From the NCBI GenBank assembly GCA_964459675.1, contig CAYWNP010000070.1, forward strand, positions 1 through 14,180: a stretch of 14,180 bases of DNA, given 5' to 3'. The notes beneath the pieces were generated by a model. It had not been told where the DNA came from and did no database searches. It saw nothing but the letters and a program-made list of their open reading frames with translations. The position numbers and the translations under genes were made by a program. Of this stretch, positions 1 through 8,564 are shown piece after piece; position 1 is the first letter of the stretch, and each line of letters begins with the position of its first letter. This stretch comes from CAIZQW01 sp964459675 (lineage in GTDB: Bacteria > Verrucomicrobiota > Kiritimatiellia > RFP12 > UBA1067).

Positions 1-1
1 C

Positions 2-2119
2 GAGAAGCAGATGGGGCGGATGCACCCGACCCCGAGCCCGACCTGGGAGTCCTACCAATTCCGGGACACGGTCGAGCCGGATGACGCCTCGACCCTGGTC
101 AAGCAGGCTGAGATCATCAACCTCACGGACAAGCTGGCGGCGGACGGGACGCTCGCCTGCGAGCTGCCGGCTGGAGACTGGACGGTCATCTACTTCGGCA
201 TGGTTACGACCGGCAAGCAGAACCGGCCCGCCCCGCCAGAGGCTACCGGGCTGGAAGTGGACAAGATGAGCCAGAAACTGATTGCTTACCACTTCGACTC
301 CATGTTCGGAAAGCTGCTCAAAGAGATCACGCCGGAAGAGAAGAAAGCGTGGAAGGGCGTGACCATCGACAGTTATGAAGTGGGCGCGCAGAACTGGACC
401 GACGGATTCGAGATTGATTTCAAACAGCGTGCCGGCTATGATCCGATCAAATACCTGCCCGTGATGACCGGCAGGGTGATCGACAGCGCCAAGGCGTCGG
501 ATCAGTTCCTCTGGGATCTGCGCCGGACCGTGGCCGATATGATTGCCGAATATTATGTCGCCGGTCTCGGCGAGGTGGCGCATAAGCACGGGCTGACCAC
601 CTGGTGCGAGAACTACGGCCACTGGGGATTCCCGGGCGATTTCACGATCTATGGCCGCTATTCTGATGAGATCGGCGGCGAGTTCTGGAGCAACGTCGAT
701 CTGGGCAATGTCGAATGCCGGGCGGCGAGTTCCACGGCGCATATTTATGGCCGGAAGCGCGTTTACGCCGAGGCCTTCACCAGCGGACTGGATCTCGGGC
801 ATCATCCTTATCTCGTCAAACGGCGCGGCGAGGAAATGTTCTGTGAAGGGATCAACCACTTTGTCCTGCATGTGGTGGCGCATCAGCCCCGGGATGGGGT
901 GCCGGGCAAGAACCCGGGTTTCGGCACGGCGTTCCACCGGAATACCCCGTGGTTCAACGCGTGCCGCGACTGGGTACGCTACCTGCAGCGTGTGCACTTC
1001 ATGCTGCAGCAGGGGAATCCGGTAGCGGACGTGGCGGTGTACATCGGTGACTTTGCGCCGCAGATGACTGGTCCGGCCAATCCGGTGCCGGCCGGCTACG
1101 ATTACGACTTCATGGGGTCGGATGCGATCCTCAATAACCTAGACGTGAAGAACGGCCAATGGGTGGTCTATGATGAGAAGCAACGGAAGAAGGTTGCCGC
1201 CAGCTATGCGCTGCTGGCCATGCCGGAAGCCGGGTATCTCCGGCCCCAGGTGCAGAAACGCCTTGAAGAGTTAAAGAAGGCCGGTGGCAAGGTTGTTCAA
1301 TCAGCGCCGGTTCCGGTTCAGGCTTTGCAGGCATTGGGTGTCGCGCCGATTCTCTCGGAGGCCACCTGCGGTCTTCGGTGGAAGGCGCGCCAGTTGGACG
1401 ACGGCATGCTCTTCTTCCTATCCAACTTCGAGACGGCCGGCACGTTTGAGGCCAAGCTGCGGGTGACCGGCAAGGTCCCGGAACTGTTCAACCCGGCAAC
1501 GGGTGAGATCCGGAAACTCGCGCGCTACAAGGCTGAAAAAGACGGGACGCGGATTTGCATCAATGTAAAAGACGGTTCTGATTCCTTCTTTGTCATATTC
1601 CGCGAGAAGCAGAAGATGGCTTCGGTGGTCAAGGTTCAAGCGGACGGCAAGGATGTGGGCCCTGGTGATCTGGCGCTTTACTATGATAAGAAAAACCGAT
1701 TGACCGCCGAATCCAGGAGCAAGGGGAGCTCTGTTCTCACCATGAGCGACGGGACAACAAAGACGGTGAGTGTTGAGAAGGATTCCGAAAGTCTTTCAAT
1801 CACTGGGGAATGGACGACGACGAACAAGGACGAGAAGGGCTTTTCGGTGTTCAAAGAAATTGCATTCACTGTCCCGGTTGAGTTCGGTAAGGGACAGAAG
1901 GTCGAGCTTGACCTGGGCATGATAGAAGTGATGGCGCAGGTGACATTGAACGGTAGGGAATATGAGACGCTCTGGATGCCGCCGTATGCGCTGGACGTTA
2001 CGGAAGTCTTGAAGAGCGGTGATAACAAGCTCAAGGTGTTGGTCACCTCGACCTCGCAGGGCAAGCCGAAACTGGGAGCTGTTAAGCTGCAGACGATATC
2101 AAAGAGGAATGTGAATTAA
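2..2119 (+). CDS. GH106 alpha-L-rhamnosidase, 3' part (5' end outside window)
   Basis: The enzyme is predicted to remove terminal alpha-L-rhamnose from polysaccharides outside the cytoplasm. The reading frame is open to the left edge (E-K-Q precedes the first Met at base 11), so that Met is internal. GH106 proteins usually run to about 1000 residues or more, so several hundred residues are missing upstream. Counting from base 11, the family hallmark lies at about residues 52-87: a PAGDWTV strand, then a TGKQNRPAP loop and GLEVDKM. Two glutamates sit in conserved barrel contexts, E123 in DSYEVG and E254 in YAEAFTSG. Their spacing resembles that of the acid/base pair I recall for the characterised member BT_0986. 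ENYGHWG (E200) is another active-site-type motif. The C-terminus is a GH2-like beta-sandwich (about residues 600-702) and ends abruptly. The next gene starts 47 bases downstream, so the two are probably co-transcribed. The family call is firm; substrate is inferred. Confidence 0.9.
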   Translation, partial: EKQMGRMHPTPSPTWESYQFRDTVEPDDASTLVKQAEIINLTDKLAADGTLACELPAGDWTVIYFGMVTTGKQNRPAPPEATGLEVDKMSQKLIAYHFDSMFGKLLKEITPEEKKAWKGVTIDSYEVGAQNWTDGFEIDFKQRAGYDPIKYLPVMTGRVIDSAKASDQFLWDLRRTVADMIAEYYVAGLGEVAHKHGLTTWCENYGHWGFPGDFTIYGRYSDEIGGEFWSNVDLGNVECRAASSTAHIYGRKRVYAEAFTSGLDLGHHPYLVKRRGEEMFCEGINHFVLHVVAHQPRDGVPGKNPGFGTAFHRNTPWFNACRDWVRYLQRVHFMLQQGNPVADVAVYIGDFAPQMTGPANPVPAGYDYDFMGSDAILNNLDVKNGQWVVYDEKQRKKVAASYALLAMPEAGYLRPQVQKRLEELKKAGGKVVQSAPVPVQALQALGVAPILSEATCGLRWKARQLDDGMLFFLSNFETAGTFEAKLRVTGKVPELFNPATGEIRKLARYKAEKDGTRICINVKDGSDSFFVIFREKQKMASVVKVQADGKDVGPGDLALYYDKKNRLTAESRSKGSSVLTMSDGTTKTVSVEKDSESLSITGEWTTTNKDEKGFSVFKEIAFTVPVEFGKGQKVELDLGMIEVMAQVTLNGREYETLWMPPYALDVTEVLKSGDNKLKVLVTSTSQGKPKLGAVKLQTISKRNVN

Positions 2120-2155
2120 TGATGATATATTTAGACGCCATACGCAGTAATATGC

Positions 2156-2161
2156 GAGGAG
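2156..2161 (+). promoter_or_regulatory. Shine-Dalgarno site fixing the start of the F5/8-GH78 gene
   Basis: GAGGAG lies 5 bases before the ATG at 2167. The ATG at 2119, which overlaps the previous stop codon as TAATG, would put 16 charged or polar residues ahead of the signal peptide. The downstream start is therefore preferred. Confidence 0.7.
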
Positions 2162-2166
2162 AGATT

Positions 2167-4389
2167 ATGAACGTGTTGTTTTCAAAAGAGATGATAAAAG
2201 GAGCGGTCAAGGCTGCATTCGTGTTTTCGGCGTTGGGGGTTTTGCCGGGATATGCCGCGCCGGCGCTCAAGGATTTCGGGCTGAAGGAGTATGTCTATAC
2301 CTCGAAAGACCTGCCACGCGTTGAGACCAACTCGTGGAGGCTGGTTTGCCAGTTACCGTATAATGCCCAGTTCACGGCGTGGATCCAGTATTCTGCCGAC
2401 ACCACAGGAAAGGTGATCAGCGTGGATTCCAGCAATCCGCTGGTCAGATCCCAGCAGGCTGTGCAGAACTGTTCAACGGCACAGGGTGTAAATACATGGG
2501 AAATGCCCGGCTGGGTGAGCGGCGAGGGGGCAATCTATTCGATTCCTGCCGGCATCAAGGTGCTGAATGTCAAGTATCGCGAGACCGGGTACCCGACTGA
2601 AGTAGCCGGGGCGTTCCGCTGCAACGACGAGGATTACAATATTCTCTGGCAGAAGGCGACGAGGACCCTTTACCTCTGCATGCGCGAGCATTACATGGAT
2701 TGTCCCGACCGGGAACGGAGCGAGTGGCTGGGTGATGCGGTGCTGCAGATGGAGGAGTGTTTCTATGCCTACGACCGCGCCTCGCACCAGATGGCCAAGC
2801 GGCTGATCCTGTCCAAGCAGATCAACGGTCTGCCGGGGCAGAATCTCATGGCTCACGGTGAATACGGTGACTGGTGTTATTACCTCTACACCGGAGACCT
2901 TGAGACGCTTGCGGCCGTTTACGATAACACCAAGAAATACTTGGCTCAATATCAAATCGGAACCAATGGCTTGCCTGTCCACAGAAGTGAAGGCTGGGAC
3001 TGGTATGACTGGGGTACGGGATATCAGGACAAGACGGTGCTGCAGGTGGCCGAGTATTACAGCGCCCTTTCGGCCCTCCGGAAAATGGCGCAGGCGGCCG
3101 GGCGTCAGGACGACCTGGCTTCCATTGACTCACGGCTTGCCAGTGTTAAGAAGAACTTCGACGCCGCCTTCTGGAAAGCGGATGGCTATAGGTCCGGCGA
3201 CCGTCTCGATGAGCGGGCCAATGCCATGGCTGTCTGTGCCGGACTTGCCGACCAATCCACGTGGCAGATCATCACAGGCGTGCTCGGGACAAACGGTAAC
3301 TGCGGACCCTATTTTGAGCGCTGGGTCCTGGAGGCGCTGTGCGTGATGGGCAAGTCTGATCTCGCGCTGATCAGAATGGCCAACCGGTACCGGGGACAGA
3401 TTGACGCCAGCTTCACCACGCTTTGGGAGTACATGGAGCGCGGGTTTCCCGACAAGGGAGGCACGGATGCGGTGCAGTACCTGACGCTGAACCACGCTTG
3501 GAACACTCCCAACACCATTCTTTCAAAATTCATTGCCGGCGTTGCGCCCGACAGTCCGGGGTGGTCTGTTTACCATGTGCTGCCGCAGGAAGCGTTCCTG
3601 ACGTCGTTGGAAACCAAGGTGCCGACGGTCAAAGGGGATGTGTCGCTCGCCATCCGGAAAACGTCATCGAAGTATTCACTCTCCCTCGTGTCGCCGGCGA
3701 ACACGCTGGCGACTGTAGGTATTCCGCGCGACGCATTCTCAGCGTTGCGGCGTATCACGGTGAATGGAAAAGTGATATGGGATGGAGCCCATTCGGGTTC
3801 TGTCGAAGGGGTGTCCGCGGCTGGCGAAGATGCGCGTCATGTCAAATTCAACGTCAAGCCCGGCACCTGGACGTTCGTGGGATCCGGTGTCCTGAAGACG
3901 TCGACTCCAAAACCGCCTGCTGCATCCGGTGTGGCGTCAGGCAGGAAGCTCGACAAGAAGGGGTGGACAACATGCGCGTCTCTGGACGGTAAGACCTTCG
4001 GTGCAGGGCCTTGGGCTGGCCGTGCTCTGGTGACGGATGCCAGCTCTGCAAACGCGATCGATGGTGATCACTGGACAGGCTGGCGGACCATGGGACAGGA
4101 TCAGATCCCCGGTCAGTGGTTTACGGTCGACATACAGAAGCGTCAAAGATTCAACCGGATCGTCATGGACAATGTATGGGCGGTTTATGACAGTCCGGCC
4201 GGGTACACGATCCATGTGTCGGATGACGGCCTGAACTGGGGTGAGCCGGTCGCCTCCGGCAAAGGAGAGCGCTGGGGGATTACCACAGCCATGTTTAAGC
4301 CGGTGACAGCCAGATACATCAAGATTGAGCAGACCGGACAGGCCAAGCAGTTCTGGTCCATATTCGAACTCGATGTCTATAAGCCATGA
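2167..4389 (+). CDS. Secreted GH78-type alpha-L-rhamnosidase with C-terminal F5/8 type C domain
   Basis: Predicted exo-alpha-L-rhamnosidase acting outside the cytoplasm. The start at 2167 is chosen over the in-frame ATG at 2119 because GAGGAG lies 5 bases upstream and the protein then opens directly with a signal peptide (MNVLFSKEMIKG, a hydrophobic run, and likely cleavage near GYAA). It gives 740 residues. A short beta-sandwich (about 50-150) leads into the six-hairpin barrel. DCPDRERSEWLGD contains D178, R182, E183 (general acid candidate), W187 and D190, with the spacing of the GH78 catalytic signature. E421 in TTLWEYME is the general base candidate. A C-terminal beta-sandwich (about 475-575) matches the GH78 C domain. 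Residues about 605-740 are an F5/8 type C (discoidin-like) domain, probably carbohydrate-binding. The protein lacks the longer N-terminal beta domains of full GH78 enzymes. The family is well supported; specificity is not determined by the sequence. Confidence 0.9.
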   Translation: MNVLFSKEMIKGAVKAAFVFSALGVLPGYAAPALKDFGLKEYVYTSKDLPRVETNSWRLVCQLPYNAQFTAWIQYSADTTGKVISVDSSNPLVRSQQAVQNCSTAQGVNTWEMPGWVSGEGAIYSIPAGIKVLNVKYRETGYPTEVAGAFRCNDEDYNILWQKATRTLYLCMREHYMDCPDRERSEWLGDAVLQMEECFYAYDRASHQMAKRLILSKQINGLPGQNLMAHGEYGDWCYYLYTGDLETLAAVYDNTKKYLAQYQIGTNGLPVHRSEGWDWYDWGTGYQDKTVLQVAEYYSALSALRKMAQAAGRQDDLASIDSRLASVKKNFDAAFWKADGYRSGDRLDERANAMAVCAGLADQSTWQIITGVLGTNGNCGPYFERWVLEALCVMGKSDLALIRMANRYRGQIDASFTTLWEYMERGFPDKGGTDAVQYLTLNHAWNTPNTILSKFIAGVAPDSPGWSVYHVLPQEAFLTSLETKVPTVKGDVSLAIRKTSSKYSLSLVSPANTLATVGIPRDAFSALRRITVNGKVIWDGAHSGSVEGVSAAGEDARHVKFNVKPGTWTFVGSGVLKTSTPKPPAASGVASGRKLDKKGWTTCASLDGKTFGAGPWAGRALVTDASSANAIDGDHWTGWRTMGQDQIPGQWFTVDIQKRQRFNRIVMDNVWAVYDSPAGYTIHVSDDGLNWGEPVASGKGERWGITTAMFKPVTARYIKIEQTGQAKQFWSIFELDVYKP

Positions 4390-4419
4390 GGCTGAGGTCA
4401 CTAGTGTTGCGCCCTGACA

Positions 4420-4459
4420 AGGCGCTGGGATGAGCGATCCTTCTGCCTCTGTTTTTTTT
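4420..4459 (+). terminator. Probable rho-independent terminator after the F5/8-GH78 gene
   Basis: An interrupted hairpin has an outer stem AGGC (4420-4423) with GCCT (4445-4448). Its inner stem is GGGAT with ATCCT, including one G-T wobble, around a GAGCG loop. It is followed after three bases by a run of eight T (4452-4459). An alternative stem GCGCC/GGCGC (4409-4425) lies too far from the T run to terminate by itself. The position, 30 bases after the stop at 4389 and just before a new leader, fits the end of the first transcription unit. The internal loop makes its strength uncertain. Confidence 0.5.
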
Positions 4460-4473
4460 GTTATTTTAGTGAC

Positions 4474-4502
4474 ATGACAATAGTCCGCGATTGTGCTAAT
4501 TT
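4474..4502 (+). promoter_or_regulatory. Candidate sigma70-like promoter for the heme/SUMF1 gene
   Basis: ATGACA (4474-4479) matches five of six bases of the -35 consensus. After a 17-base spacer comes TAATTT (4497-4502), a weak -10. It follows the putative terminator and precedes the gene, where a promoter is expected. The poor -10 match keeps confidence low, and PVC promoters may not follow this consensus. Confidence 0.25.
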
Positions 4503-4512
4503 ATGCCACAAT
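4490..4512. repeat. Inverted repeat ATTGTG-N11-CACAAT (operator-like)
   Basis: The arms ATTGTG (4490-4495) and CACAAT (4507-4512) are perfect reverse complements, and the centre is AT-rich. The 23-base symmetrical site overlaps the candidate -10 region. This is the geometry of a dimeric helix-turn-helix regulator operator. No regulator gene is in the window, so the binding protein is unknown. Confidence 0.5.
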
Positions 4513-4527
4513 TTCATGAGGCATAAA
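4500..4527. repeat. Inverted repeat TTTATGCC-N12-GGCATAAA before the heme/SUMF1 start
   Basis: The arms TTTATGCC (4500-4507) and GGCATAAA (4520-4527) are perfect 8-base reverse complements around a 12-base loop. The right arm ends next to the G-rich Shine-Dalgarno stretch at 4528-4533. In RNA it would form a stem directly upstream of the ribosome site; in DNA it could be a second operator. It shares eight bases with the ATTGTG/CACAAT repeat, so the two structures exclude each other in RNA. Confidence 0.5.
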
Positions 4528-4539
4528 GGGGGGAAGAAG

Positions 4540-7500
4540 ATGAGAATGTTGTTCTGTTTATTACTGTCTTTGGCGTCGACTGTGTTGACAGCCGAAACGG
4601 TTGCGGCGCCTGCGGACATCTATGTGAAGAAGGAATCTTTTTCCGCGACCCTGCTCGCCATGCGCGACCGATACCAGACGTTGCTTAACGCTTTTCCGCT
4701 TCGCCTCAGCCCGTGGTCTGCCACTCAGGCCTTGAAAGCCAAGGGTCTCGCTGACGTGTTCTTTCCCGAGCAGGGCGTGGACCTTACAGCCAAAGATGAC
4801 CAGGGACAGCCGGTCTGGCTGCCGCACACGGAGTGGACGGATAACGTTGCTCATCATTTGCCCGCGCCGGATTCCACCTCGACGTATCTGTTCCGCACGA
4901 TTACCGTCAAGACGGACACGACTGTCACCGTCGGATTCGGCAGTGATGATGGCATTGAAGTCTGGCTGAACAACAAGAAGCTCCACTCGAATAACGCGAA
5001 TCGCGGTGTCTTCCTGGATGAGGATAAAGTTCAGTTGGAGCTGAAGGCGGGGGAGAATCGCTTGCTGGTGAAGATATTCAACGGAATCGGTAACAGCGGT
5101 TTTAGTTTTAATTCCGGAAGTGTGCCGCCTGTCGATATCTGGCCGATGTTCTTAAAAGATTATCCTGTGCAGGCCGCCTGGTTGAAACGGGACACCGAAA
5201 GCCGGCTGACGGATTGGCTCGGTTGCCGAAACAGTGTGGCAGCGGACAAGACCTTGATCAGTTGCGCGCTGGCAGCACTGGGCCAGCAGGGGATGCTTCA
5301 CCAGACAATGGCGAAGCTTGAGCAGGATAACGTTCCGGCAAATGATTCGCGCTGGCTTGACCTCTACCTCCGCGCCTGTCAGGCACGCGAGGCCACGGAG
5401 TTCGCAGGACGGTTCAACGCTGACGCGCTACGCCGGGCCATTGAGGATCTCAGCAGCACGTATAATAGCAAGTATGCCCGCGGACCTGAGTTCCTGAAGC
5501 GTCTGGATGTCTTGCAAAAGAGGATCGATGCGCTGCGCCTCTCGCTTGACCGCGGCGAACTGACGGATCTGAACCTTCAGGGCGATCTCCTCACCCTGCA
5601 ACGCGATGCGCTGCTCGCAAATCCGCTGATGGATTTTGAACGGCTGTTGCTGGTCAAGCGTGACAACCTGGGCCTGCCACAGAACTGGCAGAGCAACACC
5701 TCGATCGGACGGCACGGCTACGACGCTCAGATCGCTGTGCTCTCGCCAGTCCGTCCCGAGGGAAAATTGACGCCGCTGTTCAAGCCGCAAGATTCGGCGT
5801 TCGTGGGTGACATGGATCTGGATTTCGACGGGACGCGTATGCTCTTTTCCATGCCGGCGAAGGATGCCTGGCAGGTGTGGGAGATCAAGGCCGACGGTTC
5901 GGGACTGCGCCAACTGACGCCGGACATTCCGAAAGTGGATAACTTCGACGCCTGCTATCTGCCGGATGGGAAGGTCCTGTTCAACTCGACCATGAATATC
6001 CATGGCGTGCCCTGCGTCGGTGGCAGTGACAAGGTTGGCAACCTCTGCCGCATGGATGCCGATGGCAAGAATGTACGGATGCTCTGTTTCGAACAGGATC
6101 AGGATTGGTATCCGCGCGTCCTGAGCGATGGCCGCGTCATGTATACCCGGTGGGAGTACTCCGACACGAAGCATTATCACTCCCGTCTGCTGATGAGCAT
6201 GAACCCGGACGGCACAGGCCAGCTTTCGCTCTATGGTAGCAATTCGTATTGGCCGAACGCGATCTTCTACGCACGTCAGGTTCCCGGTGCGCCCTCGAAG
6301 ATCATCGCCATCGTTTCCGGCCACCATGGCGTGCCGCGCATGGGTGAACTGGTTCTGTTCGACCTGGCGCGCGGCCGTACCGAGGCCAACGGCGCGGTGC
6401 AGCGGATTCCCGGCTACGGCAAGAAGGTCGAGCCCGTCATCGCCGACGGCTTAGTGGAAAACTCCTGGCCGAAATTCCTGCACCCGTATCCGCTGAGTGA
6501 AAAATATTTCATCGTTTCCTGCAAGCCTTCGCCGGAGTCGCGTTGGGGCATTTACCTGGTGGATGTCTTTGACAACATGCTCTGCCTCGCCGAAGAAGAG
6601 GGGTATGAGCTGTTCGAGCCGATCCCCTTCCGGCCCCGGGTCAAGCCGGCCGTGATCCCAGACCGTGTGCGCCCTGAAATGAAAGAAGGCACGGTCAACC
6701 TCAGCGACGTGTATGCCGGCCCTGGACTCAAAGGCGTGCAGAAGGGCACCGTGAAAGCGCTTCGCTTGTACAGCTTCCACTTCGGTTACTGGGGCATCGG
6801 CGGCCATGCGAACATCGGGGTGGACGGTTCCTGGGACGGACGCCGCATCATGGGTACCGTGCCGGTCTATGAAGATGGCTCCGCAAACTTCAAGGTGCCA
6901 GCCAACACGCCCATCGCGATCCAGCCGCTCAACGAGCGCGGCGAGGCTGTCGCGCTGATGCGTAGCTGGTTTGTGGTGATGCCCGGCGAAAACGCCTCCT
7001 GCGTCGGCTGCCATGAGTCTGTCAATTCCAGTCCGCTCATCAAGCCGAGTCTCGCGATGCGCCGCGCGCCGAGCGCGATCACGCCGTGGAACGGACCTGA
7101 ACGTCCCTTCAGTTTCCGCCGCGAAGTCCAGCCCGTACTCGACAAATCCTGCGTCGGCTGCCACGACGGCACCAAGTCCGGCAGACCTGACTTCCGAGGT
7201 AATCGGAAAGGTGACGGAAACTTTGATGCCTCTTACCTTGCGCTGATGCCCTTTGTGCGCCGCCCCGGACCGGAGAGCGATTTTCACGTGCTCACGCCGA
7301 TGGATTATCACGTCAGCACCAGCGAGCTGTTTCAGATGCTCCGCAAGGGCCATCACAACGTCGCGCTTGAAGCGGAGGCCTGGTCCCGGCTGACGACATG
7401 GGTCGACCTCAACGTGCCGTGCCACGGCACCTGGGGCGAGCATCGTGGCTCACCCATGGGCGAGCCCGATACGTTGCGCAACGAATATCGCAAACTGTAC

Positions 7501-8505
7501 GCCAATACCACGGACAACCCGGAGACCTATCCGACGCCCGAGCCGGCGCCGGTCACGTTTGTCAAGCCTGCCCCTGCCGTGCCTCGTCATGCGCCCGCTG
7601 TGACCGCCGACGGCTGGCCGTTTGACACGGCCGAGGCCCAGCGTCGTCAAGCCGCGGCCGGCCTGCCGAAGGAGCTGCAACTTGCGTGCGGCACGAACAG
7701 TAACGTGAAACTGGATTTTGTGCTGATTCCCGCAGGCGAATTTGTGCTCGGTAATGCCACTGGCGCCGATGATGAGTATCCGCCGACGCGCGTCCGGATT
7801 ACGAAACCCTTCTATATGTCGCGCAAGGAGATCTCCAACGCCCAGTTTCGTGAATTCGATGGTGCGCATGATAGTCGCACGATCGACATCTATGCCAAGG
7901 ATCATACGGGGGCCGGACCCTCGGTGAACCAACCTGAGCAGCCTGCCGTGCGTGTAAGTTGGATGGAAGCCGTGGCCTTTTGCGACTGGGTTGGCAGCAC
8001 GACTGGCCAGCGGTGCGCCCTGCCGACGGAGGCGCAGTGGGAGTACGCCTGCCGTGCCGGCACAACGACATCGCTCTGGTTCGGTGATTTGACCGCTAAC
8101 TTCGCCCCGTTTGCAAATCTTGCCGATGCGAATCTCCGTCATGGAATGAATACCGTGCGGCCGTGGATTCCGGCCATCGAAGAAGTCAATGACGGTGCGG
8201 CGATTCCCCAAAACGTAGCCGCGTATCAGCCGAATCCGTGGGGACTTTACAACATGCACGGCAATGCCGCAGAATGGACGCGTTCCCTGTGTCAGCCGTA
8301 TCCGTACCGCGATGACGACGGACGTAATGCCATCACGGGAAAGCAGATGGGCCAGCGCAGTGTGCGCGGCGGCTCGTTCTGGGACCGTCCGTACCGTGCC
8401 ACCTCTTCGGCCAGACGCAGCTACGAACCGTGGCAGCGCGTCTTCGATGTTGGCTTCCGGATCATCCTCGAGCCTGATGCCGCAACTGCCGAGAAACAGA
8501 AATAA
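4540..8505 (+). CDS. Exported HzsA/TolB-like propeller, di-c-type-heme, SUMF1 fusion protein
   Basis: The start at 4540 is preferred over 4474. It follows a G-rich Shine-Dalgarno (GGGGGGAAG) and opens with a signal peptide (MRMLFCLLLSL, likely cleavage after LTA); the upstream Met adds 22 polar residues. The protein has 1321 residues. Order: jelly-roll resembling PA14/GH2 sugar-binding domains (about 90-195); helical, partly coiled-coil segment (about 210-365); propeller resembling TolB and the hydrazine synthase alpha subunit (about 375-800), with strands such as FDGTRMLFSM and WEIKADGSGLRQLTP; two CVGCH c-type heme motifs (C821 and C871); SUMF1/FGE-like domain (about 1060-1315). FGE copper cysteines are absent: the usual site after RGGSF (R1276) reads WDRPYRATSSARR. 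It is therefore probably not a formylglycine-generating enzyme. Heme attachment implies a periplasmic or extracellular redox or binding role. The reaction and substrate are unknown; rhamnosidase neighbours suggest a glycan link. Confidence 0.85.
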   Translation: MRMLFCLLLSLASTVLTAETVAAPADIYVKKESFSATLLAMRDRYQTLLNAFPLRLSPWSATQALKAKGLADVFFPEQGVDLTAKDDQGQPVWLPHTEWTDNVAHHLPAPDSTSTYLFRTITVKTDTTVTVGFGSDDGIEVWLNNKKLHSNNANRGVFLDEDKVQLELKAGENRLLVKIFNGIGNSGFSFNSGSVPPVDIWPMFLKDYPVQAAWLKRDTESRLTDWLGCRNSVAADKTLISCALAALGQQGMLHQTMAKLEQDNVPANDSRWLDLYLRACQAREATEFAGRFNADALRRAIEDLSSTYNSKYARGPEFLKRLDVLQKRIDALRLSLDRGELTDLNLQGDLLTLQRDALLANPLMDFERLLLVKRDNLGLPQNWQSNTSIGRHGYDAQIAVLSPVRPEGKLTPLFKPQDSAFVGDMDLDFDGTRMLFSMPAKDAWQVWEIKADGSGLRQLTPDIPKVDNFDACYLPDGKVLFNSTMNIHGVPCVGGSDKVGNLCRMDADGKNVRMLCFEQDQDWYPRVLSDGRVMYTRWEYSDTKHYHSRLLMSMNPDGTGQLSLYGSNSYWPNAIFYARQVPGAPSKIIAIVSGHHGVPRMGELVLFDLARGRTEANGAVQRIPGYGKKVEPVIADGLVENSWPKFLHPYPLSEKYFIVSCKPSPESRWGIYLVDVFDNMLCLAEEEGYELFEPIPFRPRVKPAVIPDRVRPEMKEGTVNLSDVYAGPGLKGVQKGTVKALRLYSFHFGYWGIGGHANIGVDGSWDGRRIMGTVPVYEDGSANFKVPANTPIAIQPLNERGEAVALMRSWFVVMPGENASCVGCHESVNSSPLIKPSLAMRRAPSAITPWNGPERPFSFRREVQPVLDKSCVGCHDGTKSGRPDFRGNRKGDGNFDASYLALMPFVRRPGPESDFHVLTPMDYHVSTSELFQMLRKGHHNVALEAEAWSRLTTWVDLNVPCHGTWGEHRGSPMGEPDTLRNEYRKLYANTTDNPETYPTPEPAPVTFVKPAPAVPRHAPAVTADGWPFDTAEAQRRQAAAGLPKELQLACGTNSNVKLDFVLIPAGEFVLGNATGADDEYPPTRVRITKPFYMSRKEISNAQFREFDGAHDSRTIDIYAKDHTGAGPSVNQPEQPAVRVSWMEAVAFCDWVGSTTGQRCALPTEAQWEYACRAGTTTSLWFGDLTANFAPFANLADANLRHGMNTVRPWIPAIEEVNDGAAIPQNVAAYQPNPWGLYNMHGNAAEWTRSLCQPYPYRDDDGRNAITGKQMGQRSVRGGSFWDRPYRATSSARRSYEPWQRVFDVGFRIILEPDAATAEKQK

Positions 8506-8520
8506 GATGAGATAGGCGGA

Positions 8521-8543
8521 TGAAGTTATAGGCATTGAAGTTA
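8521..8543. repeat. Short direct repeat TGAAGTTA in the 140-base gap
   Basis: TGAAGTTA occurs at 8521-8528 and again at 8536-8543, giving a 15-base period. It lies just after the heme/SUMF1 stop codon. It could be a binding site or chance. I find no convincing promoter or terminator elsewhere in the gap. Confidence 0.25.
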
Positions 8544-8564
8544 GAAAAGGAAATTGAAAACAGA

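Noticed and set aside
2119..2166. ATG at 2119 overlapping the GH106 stop as a start for the F5/8-GH78 gene
   Set aside because: The 16 extra residues precede a normal signal peptide, and GAGGAG is correctly placed for the ATG at 2167.
4409..4425. GCGCC/GGCGC hairpin as the terminator
   Set aside because: It is a perfect 5-base stem but ends 26 bases before the T run. The hairpin at 4420-4448 is better placed.
4540..4605. Lipoprotein signal on the heme/SUMF1 protein
   Set aside because: The Cys at residue 6 lies inside the hydrophobic core without a lipobox, so an ordinary cleavable signal peptide fits better.
7714..8490. SUMF1 domain as a sulfatase-activating formylglycine-generating enzyme
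   Set aside because: The copper-binding cysteines after RGGSF are absent and no sulfatase gene is in the window.
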